Origin: Verrucomicrobiota bacterium
GTDB taxonomy: Bacteria; Verrucomicrobiota; Verrucomicrobiia; Chthoniobacterales; UBA10450
Assembly (NCBI GenBank): GCA_003218375.1
Contig: QHNH01000009.1
Location: 124,001 to 188,000, forward strand
DNA length: 64,000 nucleotides
Direction: 5' to 3'
The notes beneath the pieces are model-generated. The model did not search any database, was not told the DNA's origin, and saw nothing but the letters and a program-made list of their open reading frames with translations. Positions 58,072 to 64,000 of the stretch are shown here, piece by piece (the first letter of the stretch is position 1; each line of letters starts with the position of its first letter). The translations under genes and the position numbers were made by a program.

Positions 58072-59580
58072 CTAGGTGGGCTGGTCGCCTGATGGCGCCC
58101 CAGCATTCGATTTCCGCCAGAAAAAATAAACCGGCACGCCGGTAAGGACGATCATGAGGCCGGGCCACGTCGTCGCCGTTTGATAGATAAAGAGCACGCC
58201 GAGGATGACAGACGCGCCGATGATATAAAGCGCGGGCACGATCGGATAACCGAAAGCTTTATAGGGGCGCTCAGCGTCCGGTCGTTTCCGTCGCAGCACA
58301 AAAATCCCGATGATCGTCAGGATGTAGAAGATGAGCGCGGCCGAAATGACGTAGTCGAGCAAATTGCCGTAAAGGTTTCCGTAGGTGATCGTGCCGGTCG
58401 CGTCGGTCTTGACCGTGCGCGGCAGAACGAGGATGCCGGCCCAGATACCTTGAATGATGAGGCCCCACGAAGGCACGTGTTGCTTGTTCAATTCGCCCAC
58501 CCGCCGGAAAAACAGACCGTCGCGCGCCATCGCGTAGTAGGCACGCGCACCCGCCAGGATCAGCCCGTTGTTGCAGCCGAAGGTCGAGACCATGATCGCG
58601 ACGGCCATGATCGCAGCGCCGGCGCCGGGGAAAATCACATTGGCCGTTTCGGAAGCGACGCGATCGCTCGGCGCATTCTGAATTGCCGAGAAAGGCAGCG
58701 CTGCCAGATACGCGACGTTGGCGAGGAGATAGAGACCGATGACCAGGATTGTCCCGAAGGCCAGCGACAGCGGAACGTTCCGGCGCGGATTGATGACCTC
58801 GCCGGCGGTGAAGGTAATGTTGTTCCAGGCGTCGGCGGAAAAGAGCGAATTCGTCTGGGCCACGCAAATGCCGACGAAGAGACCGAACGCCGTCACCGCG
58901 GAGAGACTTGGCCCGACATCCTGCAAATTCCCGCGCAGGGTCCAGAAGTCGCTGAAATTCGCCGCGCCCGCGCCCGATCTTAACCCGACAACGATGCCGA
59001 GCACAATCAGCGCGACGAGTGCGCCGGTCTTCGCCGTGGTGAAAACGTTCTGGACGAGCTTGCCCAGTTTGAGGCCGCGCGTGTTCATGAACGTCAGGAG
59101 CGCGATCATGGCCAGGCCGACGAACTGGGCGGTCGAAAGCGACAACGCGTAGCCGCCGAAACGAATCGGCGCGATCAGGTAATTCGATTCCGACACCCAC
59201 GGAATGAGCACGCCCATGTAGCGCGCGAATCCCACGGCGACGGCTGCGATCGTGCCGGTCTGGATCACGAGGAAAAGCGTCCAGCCATAGAGGAAGCCCC
59301 AGAGCGGCGAGAAGGCTTCGCGCAGGTAAACGTATTGGCCGCCGGCCTTCGGCATCATCGCGGCCAGCTCGCCGTAGGAAAGCGCCGCCATCAGGGTGAG
59401 CAGGCCGGTGACGAGCCAAACGACGAGCAGCCAGCCGGGCGCGCCGACCTGCCGCGCAATGATCGACGAGACGATGAAAATGCCCGAGCCGATCATCGAG
59501 CCGGCCACGAGCATGGTCGAGTCGAGGAGACCGAGCCCGCGGATGAACTTGCCGTTAGTGGGTTCGGATGATGGTAACAT
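58072..59580 (-). CDS. APC-family amino acid permease (LAT-like)
   Basis: 502 residues from the ATG giving 'MLPSSEPTNGKFIRGLGLLDSTMLVAGSMIGSGIFIVSSIIARQVG'. Helix 1 loop 'GSMIGSGIF', 'PKAGGQYVYLREAF' after helix 2, and 'SADAWNNITFTAGEVINPRRNVPLSL' in the helix 6-7 region are typical of the LAT branch of the APC superfamily. Twelve predicted helices. It is more similar to LAT than to the downstream permease, so not a recent duplicate. In-frame ATG 12 codons upstream is an alternative start. Substrate probably neutral amino acids, by family only. Confidence 0.9.
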   Translation of the reverse strand: MLPSSEPTNGKFIRGLGLLDSTMLVAGSMIGSGIFIVSSIIARQVGAPGWLLVVWLVTGLLTLMAALSYGELAAMMPKAGGQYVYLREAFSPLWGFLYGWTLFLVIQTGTIAAVAVGFARYMGVLIPWVSESNYLIAPIRFGGYALSLSTAQFVGLAMIALLTFMNTRGLKLGKLVQNVFTTAKTGALVALIVLGIVVGLRSGAGAANFSDFWTLRGNLQDVGPSLSAVTAFGLFVGICVAQTNSLFSADAWNNITFTAGEVINPRRNVPLSLAFGTILVIGLYLLANVAYLAALPFSAIQNAPSDRVASETANVIFPGAGAAIMAVAIMVSTFGCNNGLILAGARAYYAMARDGLFFRRVGELNKQHVPSWGLIIQGIWAGILVLPRTVKTDATGTITYGNLYGNLLDYVISAALIFYILTIIGIFVLRRKRPDAERPYKAFGYPIVPALYIIGASVILGVLFIYQTATTWPGLMIVLTGVPVYFFWRKSNAGAPSGDQPT

Positions 59581-59689
59581 GGTTGGCGTCCGTCTGAGCC
59601 GCGCAGAGTTAATCATCAGGCGGCCTCGCTGCGCAACGCCAAAAGACAACCGTTCGCGCCCCGGGGCGAGTGTGCTATTCTCTGCGCTC

Positions 59690-60643
59690 GTGTCCAGTCG
59701 CCTCCGGATTGCATTGATTAGAACCAATTTCGCCGCGCTCTTAGTGTGCCTGGCGATCGCGCCGGCAACCCGCGCCGCGACCGCGGGCGCTCTCCAATAC
59801 GAAGCGCTTCCCCTCATTCGTTCGGCCCAAAATCATTTGCTCGTCCGCGCGGAGATCAACGGCAAGCCCGCGCTCCTCGGCGTGGACACAGGCGCGCCGG
59901 TCAGCGCGATCGCGCTCAATCGCCGCGCTTATTTTGGAATGGCGCCCATCACCGGAAAATCCACGCTCCCAACCCGGCTCAGCATTAACGGCGCATTCAA
60001 CTCCGTGGCGATCGCGCGCAATCTCCGGCTCGGCGCGCTCAACCTGGTCGACGAGCCGATGGTGATGGTCGATCTCGGCGGGCTGCGCCGTTCCAGCAAA
60101 CGCGATGAAATCGACGGCATCCTCGGCGCTGACATTCTGTTTCCCACCAAGGCGCTCCTCGATTGCCAGCGGCAAATCCTGATCCTGAAAATAAATCCGA
60201 GCGTGCCCGGCACGGTGCCCGGGTTCGACCTGGGCGGATTCCGCCGGATCCCGATGCACGTCAGCGACGGCTTTAATCTTTACGTCGATGGCTCCGTGAA
60301 CGGAAGGAAGGCGAGGCTGATGGTGGATACGGGCGCGTTCGCGACCCTGCTCCATTCGCAGTTCGTGCGCGGGATGCGGATTCCGTTGCGCGACACGCCC
60401 TTCAGTTCTTCCGGCGTGAACCTGAAACAGCGCGGCGTGCAGATGGCCACGATCTCGCGTCTCTCGATCGGCCCGATCGATCTGGAGCGAAATGATGTGG
60501 GCGTAATCAACCTCGAAGGCTTGATCCACGGCGGCTTGCTCGATGCCTCACCGCCTGTCGCCGGCCTCCTCGGCTCCGAGATTTTGCGCCGCCATCACGC
60601 CATCATCGATTTCGGGACGAAAAACCTCTACCTGAAACGGTGA
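59690..60643 (+). CDS. Two-domain retropepsin-like aspartic protease, secreted
   Basis: 317 residues from a GTG; signal peptide 'RTNFAALLVCLAIAPATRAA'. Two retropepsin-like lobes are fused: lobe 1 with 'PALLGVDTGAPVSAIALN' (Asp66-Thr-Gly) and 'IDGILGADIL'; lobe 2 with 'KARLMVDTGAFATLLHSQF' (Asp213-Thr-Gly) and 'VAGLLGSEILRRHHAIIDFGTKNLYLK'. Each has its own psi-loop-type 'GxLG' motif. Single-chain two-lobe organisation imitates pepsin and differs from dimeric bacterial retropepsin-like proteins such as the PerP/SpoIIGA class. Periplasmic proteolysis is inferred. The start is uncertain by a few codons. Confidence 0.75.
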   Translation: MSSRLRIALIRTNFAALLVCLAIAPATRAATAGALQYEALPLIRSAQNHLLVRAEINGKPALLGVDTGAPVSAIALNRRAYFGMAPITGKSTLPTRLSINGAFNSVAIARNLRLGALNLVDEPMVMVDLGGLRRSSKRDEIDGILGADILFPTKALLDCQRQILILKINPSVPGTVPGFDLGGFRRIPMHVSDGFNLYVDGSVNGRKARLMVDTGAFATLLHSQFVRGMRIPLRDTPFSSSGVNLKQRGVQMATISRLSIGPIDLERNDVGVINLEGLIHGGLLDASPPVAGLLGSEILRRHHAIIDFGTKNLYLKR

Positions 60644-60650
60644 TGCTTCT

Positions 60651-60734
60651 TCTTCTGTAGCAGCGGCCCTGCGGGCCGCTTGTCGAAACACGAGGCCGTT
60701 CTCGAGCGGCCCACAGGGCCGCTGCTACAGAAGA
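60651..60734. repeat. TGTAGC/GCTACA palindromic repeat, copy 6 (perfect 21-bp arms)
   Basis: Arms 60651-60671 and 60714-60734 are exact inverted copies (TCTTCTGTAGCAGCGGCCCT at the left). A second inner hairpin pairs GCGGGCCGCT with AGCGGCCCAC. It is the best-preserved copy in the window. Confidence 0.9.
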
Positions 60735-60750
60735 GGGTTGAAACCGCGAG

Positions 60751-61170
60751 CTATTCGATGTCCAGCTCGCGCACTTTCTTTTGGGCGCGGATGATCTCCA
60801 CCTGGTTCCGCAACTTATCGGCCAGCCCGACTTTCTGCGAAATGCCGTCGATCAAAATAACGGGCGACGAAAGATCGGAAGTGTTCACCTTGATGTTTTC
60901 CAACCCGACAATCCGATAAATGAACGGCTGCAAAACCTCGATGTCTTTCACACGATACAGCTCGAGCGTTTCGGTGATTTTGCTGAAAATGCCCTGCGTC
61001 GTTTTCAAGCGCTCACTCGTCAGCTCGAACACCTGGTTCTTCGTTTCCAGGTACCGCCGAAATCCGATGAAGATCGGGACGATGAGCCAGCAGAACAGGA
61101 AGCAGAGAATGAAACAGCCGAGATTTTTCAGTTGCGACGCTGTCCCGCGCCAGATCGTTTCTTCCGCCAT
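60751..61170 (-). CDS. bPH2 (DUF304)-domain membrane protein
   Basis: 139 residues from the ATG giving 'MAEETIWRGTASQLKNLGCFILCFLFCWLIVPIFIGFRRYLE', so one or two membrane helices at 15-37. The rest is a bacterial pleckstrin-homology domain: 'QVFELTSERLKTTQGIFSKITETLELYRVKDIEVLQPFIYRIVGLENIKVNTSD', where 'ITETLELYRVKDIEV' is the signature of the bPH2/DUF304 family. Function unknown in most bacteria. It lies between two TGTAGC-type palindromes, convergent with the retropepsin-like gene and divergent from the nucleotidyltransferase. Confidence 0.85.
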   Translation of the reverse strand: MAEETIWRGTASQLKNLGCFILCFLFCWLIVPIFIGFRRYLETKNQVFELTSERLKTTQGIFSKITETLELYRVKDIEVLQPFIYRIVGLENIKVNTSDLSSPVILIDGISQKVGLADKLRNQVEIIRAQKKVRELDIE

Positions 61171-61219
61171 GAGCCCAGTTCTATCAGAGTGGCGGCGCAG
61201 CACAAGCATCGTGGCCGCT

Positions 61220-61308
61220 TCTTCTGTAGCCGCTTCGCTATGCGAAGCGCGGTTGTCGGCATCGCCGCGCGAATCTCACGGCACCCACAGGGCGACGGCT
61301 ACAGAAGA
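61220..61308. repeat. TGTAGC/GCTACA palindromic repeat, copy 7
   Basis: Ends TTCTTCTGTAGCC and GGCTACAGAAGA, left hairpin GCTTCGCTATGCGAAGC. An extra right end (GGTGGCTACAGAAGATG) follows immediately and contains the start codon of the next gene. Confidence 0.85.
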
Positions 61309-61329
61309 GAAATGCGGTGGCTACAGAAG

Positions 61330-62271
61330 ATGATTGATCAGGCTTTCGTTCTCGGCGCGGGGCTTGGGATGCGGCTGCGTCCGCTCACCGAAGATCTGCC
61401 CAAGCCGTTCATCCCGATTTTCCAGAAGCCGCTGATCACCTTTGTGCTCGATCACCTGATCGCGGCTGGCGTGCGCTCGTTCATTATCAACACTCACCAT
61501 CGTCCCGAAGCGTTCCGGGAATTTTTCGCGGAGAAAAATTATCGCGGTCACCCAGTGCAACTGGTCCACGAGCCGGAAATCCTGGGAACGGGTGGCGGGA
61601 TCAAGAATGTCGAATCGTTGCTGCGGGCGGAGCATTTCATTTCTTACAGCGGCGATCTCCTGACGGACATCGAGCTGGCGCCGTTAGTCGAAGAACATTT
61701 CCGCGCGGGGAACGACGTGACGCTTGCCTTGCGCGAAACCGAGCACGGCCGTGATGTGGCGATTGAGGACGGGCGCATCGTGGACATCACGAATCGATAC
61801 GGTCACCCGGGCCGCTACGATTTCGCCGGCATTTGCATCTGGACGCGAGCGGTCTTCGAGCGCATTCCGAGCGGGCGCGTTCTTTCCTACATTTCGGTCC
61901 TGACGGAATGGATCGGGCAGGGTGGCAGGATTGGCGGCGTTGTCTTGAACGAGCGAAAATGGTTCAACATCGGCTCGCGCAAGGAATATCTCGCCGCGCA
62001 TCGCGTCATTCTGGAAGAACATTGGAAACCCGATTACCTGGAATCCTCCACCTGGCCGGTCAGCGTGGCCAGCGACGCGGAGATCAATCCAAGCGCCACG
62101 CTCTCGGGCTTTTATTCGATCGGGGCCGGTTGTCGGGTCGGCGCTGGCGCGACCCTGGAGGACACAATTCTCTGGCCGGGCGCACAAATCGCTTCCCGAT
62201 CTCACCTTCGTAACTGTATTGTCCGCTCCCAGCGTAAAGCGGAAGGCGACCTCAGTGACACCGACATCTAG
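61330..62271 (+). CDS. Nucleotide-sugar pyrophosphorylase (MurU/ManC-like NTP transferase)
   Basis: 313 residues from the ATG giving 'MIDQAFVLGAGLGMRLRPLTEDLPKPFIPIFQKPLITFVLDHLI', where G-x-G-x-R and the PKP loop bind NTP. 'VHEPEILGTGGGIKN' and 'FISYSGDLLTDIEL' carry the metal-binding Asp; 'GRYDFAGICIWTRAVFERIP' the sugar site. After residue ~235 there is a short left-handed beta-helix tail ('INPSATLSGFYSIGAGCRVGAGATLEDTI'), absent from MurU. With the kinase gene next, a sugar-1-phosphate activation pair as in AmgK/MurU cell-wall recycling is likely. The start codon lies in a repeat end. Confidence 0.85.
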   Translation: MIDQAFVLGAGLGMRLRPLTEDLPKPFIPIFQKPLITFVLDHLIAAGVRSFIINTHHRPEAFREFFAEKNYRGHPVQLVHEPEILGTGGGIKNVESLLRAEHFISYSGDLLTDIELAPLVEEHFRAGNDVTLALRETEHGRDVAIEDGRIVDITNRYGHPGRYDFAGICIWTRAVFERIPSGRVLSYISVLTEWIGQGGRIGGVVLNERKWFNIGSRKEYLAAHRVILEEHWKPDYLESSTWPVSVASDAEINPSATLSGFYSIGAGCRVGAGATLEDTILWPGAQIASRSHLRNCIVRSQRKAEGDLSDTDI

Positions 62272-63265
62272 AACCACCAGGACCGAGCTGCTCCTCCGGC
62301 AGACCCGGATTCATTTTCCCAGGCTTGAAGACGCGAAGGTCAGGATCACGCCGATCGAGAAGGGCGGCTCCGACCGGAAATTCTATCGCGTTCGTTGTTC
62401 GCCGGAACAGACGATCATCCTCGTTAAATACAATCTCGAGCGCGAAGAGAACCGGCATTACGTCGAGATCGCCGAGTTCCTGGCCGCGCACAAAATTCGC
62501 GCTCCGAAGATTTATTTTCACGATGCCGCGGAAGGCCTGATCTGGATCGAAGATCTCGGCACGACCGACCTTTGGAGTCACCGCCATGAAAGCTGGATGG
62601 TGCGCCGCGCTTTTTACGAATCAGCGCTCGGCGAAATCGTGAAATTGCATTGCCTGCCAGAACAAGCGCGGCAGAACATTCAGAAAAATTTACCGGCGGA
62701 ATTCGACGCGGCGCTCTATCGATGGGAGCAGAACTATTTCTTCGAGAACTGCCTCGGCCGTTTTTTCGGCGTCGCAGCGAATGAGCTTTCCGAGCTGGCA
62801 AAGCTGCCCTCGTTAGGCCAGATTGCGGAAGAGCTCGCTCGGCGGCCGCGCGTTCTCGTTCACCGCGACTTTCAATCGCAAAACATCATCATTCGCAACG
62901 GCCAGGCGCACTTCATCGATTTCCAGGGAATGCGTCCCGGTCTCGCCGAGTACGATCTCGCCTCGCTCCTCTTCGATCCCTACGTCACCTTTTCGCGCGC
63001 GGAATGCGAGGAGCTTCTGGCGGATTATGAAGCGAAACGCGCCGCCGCCGGCAGCTCGGTCGCGCCCGATTCGCGCTCGATCTTTCGCCTCTGCGGAATC
63101 CAGCGGCTGATGCAGGCGCTGGGCGCATATGGATTCCTCGGGCTCGTCAAAGGCAACGGGACATTCCTCGAACATATTCCCGCCGCGATCGGTTCGCTGC
63201 GCGGGCTGGTGGCGGAGATTCCGGATCTGAAAAAACTGAGCGTGGCGCTCGACCTCGTGTCGTAA
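62255..63265 (+). CDS. AmgK-like sugar kinase (aminoglycoside phosphotransferase fold)
   Basis: 336 residues from the GTG preceded by GGAAGG; it overlaps the pyrophosphorylase gene by 17 bases. 'IEKGGSDRKFYRVRCSPEQTIILVKYNLERE' is the nucleotide loop; 'VLVHRDFQSQNIIIRNGQAHFIDFQGMRPGLAEYDLASLLFDPYVTF' contains the catalytic Asp (HRD) and Mg-binding Asp (IDF). AmgK phosphorylates MurNAc or GlcNAc at the anomeric carbon, giving the substrate for MurU. Conservation of the neighbouring transferase supports that role; the order is reversed relative to Pseudomonas (kinase second here). Confidence 0.87.
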   Translation: MTPTSRTTRTELLLRQTRIHFPRLEDAKVRITPIEKGGSDRKFYRVRCSPEQTIILVKYNLEREENRHYVEIAEFLAAHKIRAPKIYFHDAAEGLIWIEDLGTTDLWSHRHESWMVRRAFYESALGEIVKLHCLPEQARQNIQKNLPAEFDAALYRWEQNYFFENCLGRFFGVAANELSELAKLPSLGQIAEELARRPRVLVHRDFQSQNIIIRNGQAHFIDFQGMRPGLAEYDLASLLFDPYVTFSRAECEELLADYEAKRAAAGSSVAPDSRSIFRLCGIQRLMQALGAYGFLGLVKGNGTFLEHIPAAIGSLRGLVAEIPDLKKLSVALDLVS

Positions 63266-63276
63266 GCGCAGCGGCG

Positions 63277-64000
63277 ATGTCCGCAAGGCAGATGAACCCC
63301 GCTACCCCAGCATCCTCGAATTCCTTGCCGCGCCTCATCGCGTGGACCGCCGTCATTGGCAGCACGCTGCCGGAAATTATCTGGCAGGAATCCGGGCATC
63401 AGGTGGGGTGCTGGTTCACGACGATCGAATCGTTGGTGATCGTGGCGGCGGCGCTCCTGGCTATTTGGATTCCATCGTTGCGCGCGCTGGTGAGATTTTT
63501 GGTCGCGGTCGCGCTCCTAAATCTGGTGTGGGGCTGCATCTCGCCGGCGCTGGTGGCGCTGCCTGCGGTTCGCGCCGTGACGGACAATGCCAGCTGGGGC
63601 GCGCGCTTGTTCCTGGCCCGGACCTTCACGGTTTCCGGCGCGATTCTCGTCAGCTTTACCTTGATCGGCAGCGGAATTACGCGGCGCGATTTGTTTTTAT
63701 GCTGGGGAAATCCGGCCGCGCCGGCGCAACCGATCCCATTTCTCGGCCTGCGCAAATCGGTTCCGTGGACGTGGCTCGGCCCGGCCTTCGTCCTGGTTTT
63801 CGCGGTGGTGCTCTCGCCTTATCTTTACCTGACGGTGCACCCGAATTTCAGTTTCAGTGAACGCATCGTGCGCACGTTCCCCTGGAGCATCGCCGTCGCC
63901 ACGCTCAACGCGGCCAGCGAGGAATTTCAATTTCGCAGCGTCCTTCTCGCGCATCTCCGTGGCGTTTTTCGCCCGGCGGAAACGATTTTGCTGACGGCGG
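63277..64000 (+). CDS. CPBP-family intramembrane protease (5' part)
   Basis: About 241 residues are present; the gene runs past the window end without a stop. 'IAWTAVIGSTLPEIIWQESG' opens the protein, followed by membrane helices ('VIVAAALLAIWIPSL', 'FLVAVALLNLVWGCISPALVAL', 'FTVSGAILVSFTLIGSGI', 'WLGPAFVLVFAVVLSPYLYL'). The motif 'NAASEEFQFRSVLLAHL' with Glu215-Glu216...Arg220 is the EExxxR signature of CPBP/Abi proteases (Rce1-like). Substrate unknown; many are linked to bacteriocin immunity or membrane-protein maturation. The ATG at 63292 is an alternative start. It follows the kinase by 11 bases and may share its operon. Confidence 0.85.
   Translation, partial: MSARQMNPATPASSNSLPRLIAWTAVIGSTLPEIIWQESGHQVGCWFTTIESLVIVAAALLAIWIPSLRALVRFLVAVALLNLVWGCISPALVALPAVRAVTDNASWGARLFLARTFTVSGAILVSFTLIGSGITRRDLFLCWGNPAAPAQPIPFLGLRKSVPWTWLGPAFVLVFAVVLSPYLYLTVHPNFSFSERIVRTFPWSIAVATLNAASEEFQFRSVLLAHLRGVFRPAETILLTA

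Noticed and set aside
56568-59419. Long open frames opposite the two APC permease genes
   Set aside because: The permease frames show helices and family motifs; the opposite frames are charged and motif-free.

Overview
The window looks like chromosomal DNA of a GC-rich, Gram-negative-type bacterium. I infer Verrucomicrobiota (Chthoniobacterales/'Spartobacteria'-like). The basis is the C-terminal repeat domain of the large secreted protein at 52.1-55.5 kb (a 'RLANIATRVNVQGG' type start, then 'VRALGPSI'), which I associate with that group, the many small secreted proteins, and intergenic palindromes with TGTAGC/GCTACA ends. The phylum is inference. The individual gene calls rest on motifs read in the translations.

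Layout. 0-9.1 kb is a surface-glycan cluster: a NeuD-type acyltransferase, a beta-propeller glycosidase-like protein, a PhyH dioxygenase, a FemAB-like GNAT, an FdtA-like cupin, a GT2/GtrA pair, a methyltransferase, a DegT aminotransferase and a GT39-like membrane glycosyltransferase. 9.2-13.2 kb is an alginate-type O-acetylation cassette (lipoprotein, AlgI-like MBOAT, AlgJ/AlgX-like SGNH protein) followed by a methyltransferase. 13.2-15.9 kb holds sulfate activation genes (cysD, and cysN/cysC broken by an internal deletion plus frameshift), then tRNA-Thr(UGU). 16-26 kb has GNAT/GT4, trxB, a MutM-like glycosylase, a membrane-anchored sulfite-oxidase-fold enzyme and a five-gene overlapping minus-strand operon (methyltransferase, DUF2064, epimerase, MgtE-like, GT2). 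26-35 kb is housekeeping: a cyclase pseudogene, a homocysteine methyltransferase-like gene, TVP38, cdd, mnmG, plsY, gpsA, purN, an rfaE2-type gene, a lipid kinase and a VOC protein. Two parS-like palindromes lie at the start of mnmG and inside it.

35-39.6 kb carries small secreted proteins with visible recent duplication: a tandem paralogue pair, and a secreted HIT protein with a truncated copy. 39.7-42 kb is a beta-helical, pentapeptide-like membrane protein. 42.1-45.9 kb is the most unusual stretch: truncated LuxR and Fn3 gene pieces, five degenerate copies of one gene's 3' end and terminator, six copies of an operator-like palindrome, three copies of another palindrome, a sigma-like gene running into an ORF6N remnant, and purine-rich short tandem repeats. 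46-51.8 kb has a MerR/secreted-protein pair, a Tat ferritin-like protein flanked by direct repeats, and a DUF4062-TM-TPR receptor-like protein. 52-64 kb has a large secreted repeat-domain protein, a DUF4912 protein, two APC permeases, a two-domain retropepsin-like protein, a bPH-domain protein, a MurU/AmgK-like pair and the start of a CPBP protease.

How the genes work together. Much of the window serves the cell envelope: nucleotide-sugar modification, glycan polymerisation and O-acetylation, possible sulfation (PAPS synthesis, if the damaged locus still works), glycerophospholipid synthesis (plsY, gpsA), heptose activation and probable sugar or amino-sugar salvage. Accessory regions are full of short intergenic repeats that supply stop codons and start codons to neighbouring genes.
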